Position numbers and translations under genes: made by a program. The notes below the pieces were generated by a model that was not told the origin of the DNA, ran no database searches, and saw only the letters and a list, made by a program, of their open reading frames with translations. From contig CAYGZC010000261.1 of the NCBI GenBank assembly GCA_964354225.1, forward strand, positions 1-20,734: DNA of 20,734 nucleotides, written 5' to 3'. The DNA comes from CAYGZC01 sp964354225 (GTDB taxonomy: Bacteria; Bacteroidota; Ignavibacteria; UBA10030; SZUA-254). Of the stretch, positions 7,722-15,045 are shown one piece after another (position 1 is the stretch's first letter; each line of letters starts with the position of its first letter).

Positions 7722-8097
7722 AAAACAGATATGCATATGACTGCGGCGGAAGCAGTCCAAAATGCTTGCGTAGGCACAAGGGAGTTCGGTATTTTTTCAC
7801 AGCACAGATCTTTAATGCGTACCCGCGATCCTTATTCTCGAAATACCTATAGAAAATATCCTCGGTGATCCCAGAGTGTTTATGTGTTTTTCGCCAAAGA
7901 CACTCCAGGTCATCATGAAGAATCTTTGATATTGTAAACTCACCGACCACCTTTTGAATTGGTGCGGATGCATAGACGAGTACAACTCTTACTTGTGGAT
8001 TCTTAAATATTACTCGTCTGAACTCATACCTCTTTTCACCTGAGAGTATTTTTTCAGCGAAATGTGGTTTAATGGACAACAAAACTTTCATCGACAT
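7720..8097 (-). CDS. ASCH domain protein (PUA-like fold)
   Basis: 125 residues, about the size of a stand-alone ASCH domain. The signature GxKxxExR is exact (GEKRYEFR, residues 20-27), just after the typical opening LLSIKPHFAEKILSG; the strand VRVVLVYASAPIQKVVGEF is the conserved second part of the fold. ASCH domains belong to the PUA superfamily and bind RNA or modified nucleic acids; some have nuclease or deaminase-related activity. The gene overlaps the end of the PIN-GNAT gene, with alternative starts at ATG 8097 (29-base overlap) or ATG 8091 (23 bases). The second would give MKVLLSIK and is equally plausible; the site upstream is AAGAAG. The overlap says the two proteins work together. 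TGA at the end overlaps a small hairpin. Confidence 0.8.
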   Translation of the reverse strand: MSMKVLLSIKPHFAEKILSGEKRYEFRRVIFKNPQVRVVLVYASAPIQKVVGEFTISKILHDDLECLWRKTHKHSGITEDIFYRYFENKDRGYALKICAVKKYRTPLCLRKHFGLLPPQSYAYLF

Positions 8098-9580
8098 TCG
8101 CTTCTTTTAATATAAGTTTGAAATTGTGATTGTTAATTTGTGTAAAGCCACGGGGCACACTTTCGATGTTCTTAATTATACCTAGCTCGATCAATCTTTT
8201 TAGATTTGGCCTTTTTTGAAATGAGACCACATAGATGAAGTTAACAATAAATGGGCGATAATGAGGTTTAAAATTCCACCATTTCACTAATTCCTCATCT
8301 GAGAAAATAGTTCTTTTTCGACATTGGCGAATAAAATCTGCTTCATCCTTGATAGAAGTAATTATACTGTCAACCATGCCAATAGTTGATACTACGCCCT
8401 TGTGGTAACCTCCCGTACGATAAAAGACAATGATATCACCAAGTTTCAAGTCTCTTTCAATAGAGCGGGAAATGTACGCTTTCTTAATAGCATTTCTATG
8501 AGGTTGATTCTCAATAAAGTCAAGAGGCGATTCAGTTCTTAGTATTGAATCAGGGAACAACTCAGTATGATATTCCTCGCGAATCGGGACTATGAATGAC
8601 CTACTTTTCGTCGATAAGTAAGGGTATGTTAGCTTTGGGTTTGAAGGGAAAAAAGACGGAAAAAAATCACGCACATATACTTCCTCAGTTCCAGAAAGTG
8701 AATCTTTGGTACCATATCTATAGAATCCCCAATCTTTCAGAAGTTCAATCAGTTGAAATTGACCAGCACGTTTCGGAAACACTGTAACATATATTTCCTC
8801 TACTTTGAATGTAAGTGCATTATCAAAAATTATTTTAAGAAATCTTTCTCCGAGTTTGAATGGATTCAAAGATACCTTGAATGTACCTATCTTCAATCTT
8901 TTCTTCTTTGCAAAAATCGGTGTGATGTCAGAATAGTCTTCGTTCGGACCTTCTAATTTCAAGTAAAGGAAAGCAATGATCTGATCACCCGATTTACAGA
9001 TGTAAGCTGGCTCATCAGCTTTTTGATTAAACCATTTTTCAAAATGCAAATAATCGTCTCTGAACGAGTCAAAAAAACTGTCCCCAAGATTGACTTTACC
9101 GAATAATTCTTTCTTGACAGCAAGGACTTTATAGTCCACCAGTTGCGGATTTTCTGCTGCAACCTTTTCTAGGAAAGCGTTAATTGTGAACACACGATAA
9201 GAGAGTGACAGAGAATTCGCTTTATCATGAATTGCTCTGTCTTCTGTGATGAACCAATCGACTCGTTCACAGACCAATTCGTTAAGAATTAAGGAATCGT
9301 TTTTGTCGTTTTCATCCTTATCAATGGTCTGAACTATCTTTTCTATCCTTGTATCAAGTGGAGCTATGGTCTTAAGAATATGGTAAGACGCTAACTTGAT
9401 CTCCATCGTTTCTACCGTTCGCTTGTCAAGATGCCGCCCTATTTCGTCTATAGTTATTGGGTGGACGCATTTCGTAATATGAAGACGGTCAAGCCAATTA
9501 AAGAGAGTGCCAATGTCTTCGTTGATGACATGGCTGGCTTCTCGATGAATAAAAATGTTTGTATCCAGCAGGACTTTCAT
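8069..9580 (-). CDS. PIN nuclease-like, GNAT-like and EVE/PUA-like multidomain protein
   Basis: A 503-residue protein of three parts. Residues 1-145 look like a PIN domain: LLDTNIF at the start with Asp6, Glu46 (TIDEIGRH), Asp95 (KNDSLI) and Asp114 (FITEDRAIH), the four acidic metal-binding positions of PIN ribonucleases. Residues about 165-295 resemble a GNAT acetyltransferase: a FKLGERFLKIIF helix where acetyl-CoA binds, then QLIELLKDWGFYRYG, the typical end of that fold. Residues about 370-495 look like an EVE/ASCH-type PUA module (LKLGDIIVFYRTGGYHKGVV), suggesting recognition of modified bases or RNA. No signal peptide or membrane helix. The following ASCH gene overlaps it. PIN, GNAT and PUA modules recur in toxin and phage-conflict systems, but this exact arrangement is not one I can name; function is inferred only. 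The GNAT call is the weakest of the three. Confidence 0.75.
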   Translation of the reverse strand: MKVLLDTNIFIHREASHVINEDIGTLFNWLDRLHITKCVHPITIDEIGRHLDKRTVETMEIKLASYHILKTIAPLDTRIEKIVQTIDKDENDKNDSLILNELVCERVDWFITEDRAIHDKANSLSLSYRVFTINAFLEKVAAENPQLVDYKVLAVKKELFGKVNLGDSFFDSFRDDYLHFEKWFNQKADEPAYICKSGDQIIAFLYLKLEGPNEDYSDITPIFAKKKRLKIGTFKVSLNPFKLGERFLKIIFDNALTFKVEEIYVTVFPKRAGQFQLIELLKDWGFYRYGTKDSLSGTEEVYVRDFFPSFFPSNPKLTYPYLSTKSRSFIVPIREEYHTELFPDSILRTESPLDFIENQPHRNAIKKAYISRSIERDLKLGDIIVFYRTGGYHKGVVSTIGMVDSIITSIKDEADFIRQCRKRTIFSDEELVKWWNFKPHYRPFIVNFIYVVSFQKRPNLKRLIELGIIKNIESVPRGFTQINNHNFKLILKEANVDESFVVH

Positions 9581-9631
9581 AACTCAATACTCTTATCGCC
9601 TTAAATTCACCACTTTTTTAAAATGTTATTG

Positions 9632-9662
9632 CAAATATAAAACTTGCTGTTACCAAAATCAA
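9632..9662 (-). promoter_or_regulatory. candidate promoter of the PIN-ASCH operon
   Basis: On the reverse strand, TATATTTG (9639-9632) fits the TAnnTTTG -7 element known from Bacteroidota, with a TTG 20 bases upstream (9662-9660). A transcript would start near 9625, giving a leader of about 45 bases. Confidence 0.35.
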
Positions 9663-9669
9663 CACAACC

Positions 9670-10992
9670 TCACACGTTCTTCACCGTATGCCTGAGCCGG
9701 TATAGGTGAAACAGCAGGATTACCGCACCAAAGAACAAATACGATTGAAGAAAATTAAAATATGTTGCCGCTGTCTTATCGGTAAACTGGAAAAAGTTGC
9801 TCGAAAGAAAAAATGCAACGGCAAGTAAAATAATACCGCGTTTCTTGAGATCGTAAATCCCGAGCGTTGCAGGTAGAGCAACGGCAAATATCGGAAGCAG
9901 TATGCCATAATGGTGTTCCCAAGCCACAGGCGATGCAATGGTGAAGCTGAGTATGGCAAGCGAAAGATCGAATACATCGGCATGTTTGTATTCTCTTCGC
10001 CGCCAGATCAGTGCAAGTCCAATTAGTGCAATGGAAGTCAAGAGAGTTCCCCAATAAACAATTGGGTTGAACGGGGGAAAGCTCCGCGCCACCCACTCAA
10101 GGTTGTTTCCGTTGAAGAGCATCCGGTTCAGCAGTCCGTTCACAGATTGATTTGGGAAGTACGATTCACCATGCTGTGCAATGAACGTGACAGCATTGAA
10201 GTAATCGAGATTGTTTTCCAATCCGTACACGGCCACCGAGATTGCAGCAAAAATAATAACGGTGATGACCAAAGCAAGAACAAACTTCTTCTGCTTCCGC
10301 AGAAGTCCCCAGAGCAGTAACAGGATAAGCTGCGGCTTAATGATGCAAATTAATCCTGCAAGAAAACCGGAAAGTTTTTTTCTATGTGTCAACCATGCGA
10401 GCACCATACCGGTGAAAAGAACATCGATCCACACCTGCACCTGTCCGAGCACGTACGCCTTGAGCAGAGGATAGAAAGTCAGCGTAAATGCTGTGCACAA
10501 AAACAAGAGAATGATTTTTTCAACCGGATTTGTAATCTCCAGCTTTGAGTACCAGCTTATGTTCAGGATAAGAATCCGCCAAAGCATAAGTGCCATCAAT
10601 AACATTCCAACCCAGGAGATTGTGTTAAGAAGATCGTCGTGTATAAAGCCGTCGGGCGAAAGCTCTCTTAACGGCTCAAGAAGTAAAAGACTTGTAAGCG
10701 GATACTGAAATTTTACTTTCTGGTCGAAGAAGAGTACAGTATAAAGCGGTTTGTTTGAAAACAGCTCTTGAAGGCGCGGCGTGTGAAGATATTCCAACGC
10801 CTGCCTCATCGGGACCCACGAATCATTGTATGCCTCACGTTCAAAAAAAGCGCGGGTGTAATGCAAGGTTGTCATATCGCTGCTGCCGAGAAGAATCGGA
10901 AGATTGATCACCGCACCGTTGAGGATAACGAAAAGAATCAGGTACCGCGTGAAAGAACTCCATCGGTGTAATATTTTCTGAAATGCCGCCAT
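9670..10992 (-). CDS. GT87-like (DUF2029) membrane glycosyltransferase
   Basis: 440 residues from the ATG at 10992; the frame can be opened at a TTG at 11013, but no ribosome site supports it. The protein has an N-terminal helix (YLILFVILNGAVINLPILL), a large loop (about 37-110) and then roughly nine further hydrophobic segments. Features of GT87/DUF2029 polyprenyl-phosphate-mannose-dependent transferases are visible: FQYPLTSLLLLEPL, LGQVQVWID, the conserved IKPQ of the central region, and AWEHHYGILLP near the C-terminus. Such enzymes add sugars from lipid-linked donors to glycans or lipids on the outer face of the inner membrane; the acceptor is unknown. It is transcribed alone, divergent from mqnD, with only about 100 bases between starts. 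Confidence 0.8.
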   Translation of the reverse strand: MAAFQKILHRWSSFTRYLILFVILNGAVINLPILLGSSDMTTLHYTRAFFEREAYNDSWVPMRQALEYLHTPRLQELFSNKPLYTVLFFDQKVKFQYPLTSLLLLEPLRELSPDGFIHDDLLNTISWVGMLLMALMLWRILILNISWYSKLEITNPVEKIILLFLCTAFTLTFYPLLKAYVLGQVQVWIDVLFTGMVLAWLTHRKKLSGFLAGLICIIKPQLILLLLWGLLRKQKKFVLALVITVIIFAAISVAVYGLENNLDYFNAVTFIAQHGESYFPNQSVNGLLNRMLFNGNNLEWVARSFPPFNPIVYWGTLLTSIALIGLALIWRRREYKHADVFDLSLAILSFTIASPVAWEHHYGILLPIFAVALPATLGIYDLKKRGIILLAVAFFLSSNFFQFTDKTAATYFNFLQSYLFFGAVILLFHLYRLRHTVKNV

Positions 10993-11065
10993 TTTCAATT
11001 GTTGAATGTACAAATTATCATTTCCACTTTCAACTATTTAATTTTCAAGTTGAGGAGAATTTCGT

Positions 11066-11073
11066 TATCTTTT
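11066..11073 (+). promoter_or_regulatory. candidate -10 element of mqnD
   Basis: TATCTTTT lies 17 bases before ATG 11091, where the same kind of element also precedes ogg, gpmA and arfB in this window. It resembles the Bacteroidota TAnnTTTG motif with one mismatch. If real, the mRNA begins at about 11080, ruling out the longer upstream frame as coding. Confidence 0.4.
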
Positions 11074-11090
11074 ATTCAACTAATCACAGA

Positions 11091-11957
11091 ATGGACAATA
11101 TGCAGGAGAGAATTATTCACGTCGGGCACAGCCCCGATCCGGACGATGCGTTTATGTTCTATGGACTCGCATCCGGTAAAGTGAAGCTTAATGGAATCCG
11201 CATCGAACATCTTCTTGAAGATATCCAATCCCTTAACGAAAGAGCAATGCAGGTAGGGGCGTATCATGATACGCCCTTGTTGGAAGTAACCGCGATCTCG
11301 GCACATGCGTTTCCTTACGTTGCGGATAAATATTGGATAATGCGAACCGGTGCAAGTATGGGCGAAGGATATGGACCGGTTATCGTCTCTCAAAAGTATA
11401 AGTCACTCGATGAACTGAAAGGAAAAGTTATCGGCACACCCGGTACACTCACGACGGCAACCCTACTATTTAAAATCTTCACGGATGGGATCAAGAACAT
11501 CGACATGCCATTTGATAAAATCATGAATGCAATAGATGATGGAAAGATTGACGCAGGCTTACTAATTCACGAAGGACAGATTACATATCATTCACTCGGC
11601 TACAATAAGATTTTAGATTTCGGTGAATTGTGGCAAAAAGAAACTAGCGGACTTCCACTTCCGCTTGGACTTGATGTTGTGAGAAAAGATTTGGGCGAAG
11701 ATATGGCGCATAAACTTTCGCTCGGGTTGAAAGAAAGCATCAAATACGGCTACGAACATCAGAGTGAATCCATCCCCTACGCGATGAAGTGGGGGCGCGG
11801 TATCGATTACAAGCTTGGAGAAAAATTTGTCAAGATGTACGTCAGCGAGTTAACTATTGATATGGGTGAGCAAGGCAAGAAAGCGTTGGAGTTATTGTTC
11901 CAAAAAGGATTTGAAAAAGGTTTGATACACAAAATTCCCGAAATCAACCTTTATTGA
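11091..11957 (+). CDS. mqnD: MqnD-like 1,4-dihydroxy-6-naphthoate synthase family protein
   Basis: 288 residues from ATG 11091 (a second ATG is at 11100). The open frame extends upstream to 10983, but that part would overlap the divergent glycosyltransferase gene and contains the likely promoter. MqnD converts cyclic dehypoxanthine futalosine to 1,4-dihydroxy-6-naphthoate in the futalosine route to menaquinone. Seen here: HVGHSPDPDDAFMFYGLASG (MqnD has SPxPxDxFxFY), the middle ADKYWIMRTGASMGEGYGP, His160 in LLIHEGQITY at the position of the catalytic histidine of MqnD, and LPLPLGLDVVRKDLG. It is the MqnA/MqnD/solute-binding-like subfamily, so a substrate-binding protein role cannot be excluded, although no signal peptide is present. 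Residues 55-64 appear to be an insertion made by a palindromic repeat. Followed 34 bases later by a methyltransferase. Confidence 0.8.
   Translation: MDNMQERIIHVGHSPDPDDAFMFYGLASGKVKLNGIRIEHLLEDIQSLNERAMQVGAYHDTPLLEVTAISAHAFPYVADKYWIMRTGASMGEGYGPVIVSQKYKSLDELKGKVIGTPGTLTTATLLFKIFTDGIKNIDMPFDKIMNAIDDGKIDAGLLIHEGQITYHSLGYNKILDFGELWQKETSGLPLPLGLDVVRKDLGEDMAHKLSLGLKESIKYGYEHQSESIPYAMKWGRGIDYKLGEKFVKMYVSELTIDMGEQGKKALELLFQKGFEKGLIHKIPEINLY
11257..11276. repeat. perfect 20-bp palindrome inside mqnD
   Basis: GGGCGTATCA followed immediately by its reverse complement TGATACGCCC, no loop. It codes for GAYHDTP within a segment (about residues 55-64) that interrupts an otherwise family-like sequence running from NERAMQ to EVTAIS. 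Resembles a short REP-like or palindromic mobile repeat inserted in frame. Confidence 0.75.
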
Positions 11958-11990
11958 TAAATATCGCTCCTCCATAACCTCAAGGACAAA

Positions 11991-12614
11991 ATGAGCATTA
12001 AGGAAGCATATACTAATTGGTCATCAAGCTACGATGTGGATAGAAACCTTACACGAGATTTAGATGAACGGGTCACAAGAGACACCCTAATAAATCTGCA
12101 TTGTAAATCGATCATTGAGATCGGATGCGGGACAAGTAAGAACACTTCCTTGCTTTCACAAATCGGTGGGAAGGTTCACGCTATCGACTTTTCTGAAGGT
12201 ATGATCAATAAAGCGAAAGATAAGCTGCAATTACACAATGTAACATTCACCATAGCTGATATCACGAAACCATGGTATTGCGAAGATCGGTCTGCCGATT
12301 TGATTGTCTGCAACCTTGTGCTAGAGCATGTTGAAAATCTCTCATTTATATTTTCAGAAGCATTTCGTACTTTAGTTAAAAGGGGGCGCTTCTTCGTTTG
12401 CGAACTTCATCCATTTCGACAATACGAGGGTACAAAAGCAAATTTCCGACAAAATCAAAACACTACCGAGATTCAAGCATTTGTGCATCATATCTCGGAT
12501 TTCCTTGACGCTGCAGAAATTAATGGATTAACCCTTGTGAGCTTAAAGGAATGGTGGCATGAAGAAGATCAAAACAAGACACCGAGACTTGTTTCTTTTA
12601 TGTTTGTGAAATGA
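11991..12614 (+). CDS. class I SAM-dependent methyltransferase
   Basis: 207 residues. Motif I of the Rossmann methyltransferases is IIEIGCGTSK (41-50), motif II is VHAIDFSEGM (62-71), an acidic residue ends strand 3 (FTIAD, 86-90), and the strand-4 region is ADLIVCNLVLEHV (102-114), the hallmark of the Methyltransf_11 (UbiE-like) group. SAM is the methyl donor; the substrate is unknown. AAGGA five bases before the ATG is a good ribosome site. It lies 34 bases after mqnD in the same direction, so a methylation step in or beside menaquinone synthesis is tempting, but the sequence is too generic to say. It converges on gpmA with seven bases between the stops. Confidence 0.85.
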   Translation: MSIKEAYTNWSSSYDVDRNLTRDLDERVTRDTLINLHCKSIIEIGCGTSKNTSLLSQIGGKVHAIDFSEGMINKAKDKLQLHNVTFTIADITKPWYCEDRSADLIVCNLVLEHVENLSFIFSEAFRTLVKRGRFFVCELHPFRQYEGTKANFRQNQNTTEIQAFVHHISDFLDAAEINGLTLVSLKEWWHEEDQNKTPRLVSFMFVK

Positions 12615-12621
12615 TTAGAAT

Positions 12622-13371
12622 TTATTTTTTTGCACGCCCTTGGTTTGCAACCGATTGCATTGCCTGCTTAACTGCGTCCTCGTCTCCAAGATAATAATGT
12701 TTGATCGGTTTCAGTTGTCCATCAAGTTCGTACACAAGTGGAATGCCTGTCGGAATATTCAATTCAACAATATCGTTATCCGACACGTTGTCTAAATATT
12801 TCACGAGTGCCCGTAAACTGTTTCCGTGCGCGGCAATTATTATTTTCTTTCCTGAGCGTACCGCCGGTGCAATTGTATCATGCCAGTATGGAAGGAAACG
12901 TGCTACCGTGTCTTTCAAACATTCAGTAAGCGGAAGTTCACTCTTTGTCAAAGTTTTATAACGTGGATCGCTTGCAGGTGAGCGGGGATCGTCCTGTTCC
13001 AATGCAGGAGGTTGGATGCTGTAACTTCTTCGCCACGTGTGGACTTGCTTCTCACCGAACTTTGCCGCTGTCTCTGCTTTGTTCAATCCCTGGAGTGCAC
13101 CATAATGACGCTCGTTCAATCGCCACGAGTTATGAACCGGAATCCACATCAAGTCCATTTCATCTAAAGCAATCCACAGTGTTCTGACTGCCCGTTTCAA
13201 AACGGATGTGAATGCAACATCAAAGACAAAGTCACATTCCTTCAATGTTTTACCGGCTTGCCTTGCTTCTTCGACACCCTTTTCCGATAAATCAACATCT
13301 GTCCATCCGGTAAACCGGTTTTCTTTATTCCAAACACTTTCCCCGTGACGTAAAAGTACAAGTTTGTACAT
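12622..13371 (-). CDS. gpmA: 2,3-bisphosphoglycerate-dependent phosphoglycerate mutase
   Basis: 249 residues, the standard length of dPGM. It interconverts 3- and 2-phosphoglycerate in glycolysis and gluconeogenesis in the cytosol. The phosphohistidine motif LLRHGESVWN has His9; RFTGWTDVDLSEKG follows exactly as in the family; Glu87 lies in LNERHYGALQG; the second histidine is His182 in AAHGNSLRAL. All catalytic residues are present. The Shine-Dalgarno AGGAAAGG sits directly upstream. A TATCTTTA element at 13395-13402 on the reverse strand is a likely -10. Divergent from arfB, 104 bases apart. Confidence 0.97.
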   Translation of the reverse strand: MYKLVLLRHGESVWNKENRFTGWTDVDLSEKGVEEARQAGKTLKECDFVFDVAFTSVLKRAVRTLWIALDEMDLMWIPVHNSWRLNERHYGALQGLNKAETAAKFGEKQVHTWRRSYSIQPPALEQDDPRSPASDPRYKTLTKSELPLTECLKDTVARFLPYWHDTIAPAVRSGKKIIIAAHGNSLRALVKYLDNVSDNDIVELNIPTGIPLVYELDGQLKPIKHYYLGDEDAVKQAMQSVANQGRAKK

Positions 13372-13394
13372 AACCTTTCCTTTTTAAGTTGATT

Positions 13395-13402
13395 TAAAGA
13401 TA
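13395..13402 (-). promoter_or_regulatory. candidate -10 element of gpmA
   Basis: TATCTTTA on the reverse strand, 23 bases before the ATG; a second copy, TATCTTTT, lies at 13434-13441. Same motif type as upstream of mqnD and ogg. Confidence 0.35.
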
Positions 13403-13455
13403 AAAAAAGTTTTTAATAATTCATACAGGAGAAAAAAGATATTGGTATTTACAGT

Positions 13456-13463
13456 TACCTTTT
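13456..13463 (+). promoter_or_regulatory. candidate -10 element of arfB
   Basis: TACCTTTT, followed by G, 12 bases before the ATG. A transcript starting about seven bases on would have an almost absent leader, in keeping with the lack of a Shine-Dalgarno. Confidence 0.35.
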
Positions 13464-13475
13464 GTATTTTTAAGC

Positions 13476-13901
13476 ATGACTGATGCCATAACGATCAATA
13501 ATCATCTTAATATCCCGATGTCCGAGCTGCGATTCAAGTTTGCACGCAGTGGCGGGAAAGGCGGACAGAACGTCAACAAAGTGGAAACAAAGGTGGAATT
13601 ACTTTTTGATGTTGCTAATTCTCCTAGTCTCTCGGAACATTATCGAGGCATGATCCATAAAAATCTTAGGAATCAAATTGATTCAGAAGGATTCATACAC
13701 ATTGTCTCACAGGAATCCAGAAGTCAATGGAAAAACAGAGAGAATGCAGTCAGGAAATTTATCGAGATACTTCGGAAAGCATTAAAGCCAAGAAAGAAAC
13801 GAATACCAACAAAAATAACTTTGGGTGGAAAAGAAAAACGATTGACATCGAAAAAACGGCGGGGAGAAATTAAAAGGATGCGCAGAGTAGAGGCCGATTA
13901 G
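13476..13901 (+). CDS. arfB: peptidyl-tRNA hydrolase ArfB (ribosome rescue)
   Basis: 141 residues, matching ArfB/YaeJ. It releases peptides from ribosomes stalled without a stop codon. The GGQ motif is in FARSGGKGGQNVNKVETKV (Gln31), as in class I release factors, without their codon-recognition domain. The C-terminal tail is very basic (RKKRIPTKI ... RLTSKKRRGEIKRMRR) and would thread into the empty mRNA channel, which distinguishes ArfB from full-length release factors. No clear Shine-Dalgarno at ATG 13476; a TACCTTTT element lies close upstream. It is single, between gpmA (divergent) and thyX (convergent). Confidence 0.93.
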   Translation: MTDAITINNHLNIPMSELRFKFARSGGKGGQNVNKVETKVELLFDVANSPSLSEHYRGMIHKNLRNQIDSEGFIHIVSQESRSQWKNRENAVRKFIEILRKALKPRKKRIPTKITLGGKEKRLTSKKRRGEIKRMRRVEAD

Positions 13902-13923
13902 TAATCGGACATGCCCCGATTTT
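13894..13923. terminator. two mutually exclusive hairpins after arfB
   Basis: CCGATT (13894-13899), AATCGG (13903-13908) and CCGATT (13916-13921) lie in a row, so the middle segment can pair with either neighbour. The downstream pairing (loop of seven) is followed by a short T run. It lies between the convergent arfB and thyX genes. Probably a weak terminator. Confidence 0.4.
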
Positions 13924-13942
13924 CTGCTCTGAGGAATGGACT

Positions 13943-14800
13943 TTACCCTTTTAACTTCTTAAGCTTCTCCAAAAACTCATCCGCTTCTAAACCTTTAAGA
14001 TTATATTTCTCCAACGATTCTTTATTTATTTTTTGAAAATCAAGGTTATCGGCAATCACCAGTAGCTCAGATTTTGAAAATCGCTCACCGTAATGAATAT
14101 AATCTTCAAATGCATCCCACGCCATTGGTGCTACACGCTTCACAATTTCTCCCATCGCCTCGGCATAGATGCGGATTTCAAACTGTGCATGTTTATCCAT
14201 GCGCAGATGCAAAAAGTGGAGAAGATTATGCAGGTCTATTTTCCAATACCATTCGGTATAAAGCGAGAGCGGCAGATTGATGCGCGCAAGTTCACGGGCA
14301 ATGTTGTCGTTTAGAAATTCTTCGTAATGCTTATAAGTCGTAAGCTGATCTCGTAACAGCACATCTAAAACCTTCTGCTGCAATTCGGGAGAGAGAGCAT
14401 CTTCAGAGCGTCCCTGTTTGTTACGGACACTCTGCCTCTTTACCGCATCCGCTGAAGGAACATAAAACTCATCTTTCATAATCGAGTAACGCCCCGAAAG
14501 CTCATTCACGTTTGCAGTGCGGTGGCGGATCCACTGCCGTGCTACAAAGATCGGCAGCTTTACATGAAATTTCAGTTCTACCATTTCAAATGGTGTTGTA
14601 TGCATGTGCCGCATGAGATATCGGAGAAGTATACGGTCTTCGCTGACGGTTTTTGTTCCTTTTCCGTACGAAACACGCGCTGCCTGAACGATTGATTCAT
14701 CCCCGCCCATGTAGTCAACAAGTCGAACGAAACCGGCGTTGAGGCATTTGAACTTTTTATCTAATATTTCTTCTGCTTGTGGATTTGTAACGTGTGCCAT
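13943..14800 (-). CDS. thyX: FAD-dependent thymidylate synthase
   Basis: 285 residues. ThyX methylates dUMP to dTMP with methylene-tetrahydrofolate and FADH2 and is unrelated to ThyA. The RHRx7S signature is complete: RHRTANVNELSGRYS, residues 92-106. The N-terminal VQAARVSYG and the substrate-side LLRYLMRHMHTTPFE are conserved, as is the C-terminal LHNLLHFLHLRMDKHAQFEI. The C-terminal lysine-rich tail (LEKLKKLKG) extends a little beyond the family core. Weak ribosome site (GAATAGACTAA before ATG). A short palindrome (14832-14846) lies just upstream. Confidence 0.96.
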   Translation of the reverse strand: MAHVTNPQAEEILDKKFKCLNAGFVRLVDYMGGDESIVQAARVSYGKGTKTVSEDRILLRYLMRHMHTTPFEMVELKFHVKLPIFVARQWIRHRTANVNELSGRYSIMKDEFYVPSADAVKRQSVRNKQGRSEDALSPELQQKVLDVLLRDQLTTYKHYEEFLNDNIARELARINLPLSLYTEWYWKIDLHNLLHFLHLRMDKHAQFEIRIYAEAMGEIVKRVAPMAWDAFEDYIHYGERFSKSELLVIADNLDFQKINKESLEKYNLKGLEADEFLEKLKKLKG

Positions 14801-15045
14801 TTAGTCTATTCCATAAAGTCTGTGGGAATCAATGTAATGATTACATAAAAAAAATCCAACAGAAATTTTTTAGCGCAATACGAGATGTGTGATTTGAAAT
14901 GTGAGCAAAGAGTGTAGAGCGGTGAGTGTAAAGTAACCTTCATTTTTTCTGAATCTTGAAACTTCCCAGCTGGAAGATATATTATTGGGCATCAACATCA
15001 ATTTAAATCATTGTTTTTCCCTGTTACTTTGCGTATCTTTTCTCC
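14801..15045. other. intergenic region between thyX and ogg
   Basis: 245 bases with no gene. It holds a palindrome ATGTAAT-G-ATTACAT at 14832-14846, about 32 bases before the thyX start, and a near-palindrome CTTCCCAGCTGGAAG at 14962-14976. A TATCTTTT element ends four bases before the ogg ATG. Nothing else stands out. Confidence 0.4.
15034..15041 (+). promoter_or_regulatory. candidate -10 element of ogg (possibly leaderless mRNA)
   Basis: TATCTTTT ends only four bases before ATG 15046, so a transcript started about seven bases downstream of it would begin at or next to the start codon. A TTG lies 20 bases upstream. No Shine-Dalgarno is present. Confidence 0.35.

Noticed and set aside
10211..10971. 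Forward open frames antisense to the glycosyltransferase.
   Set aside because: Shadow frames of a well-supported membrane protein; no motif or ribosome site.
10983..11090. N-terminal extension of mqnD to an upstream start at 10983.
   Set aside because: It would overlap the divergent glycosyltransferase start, has no family likeness, and contains the likely promoter; ATG 11091 is preferred.
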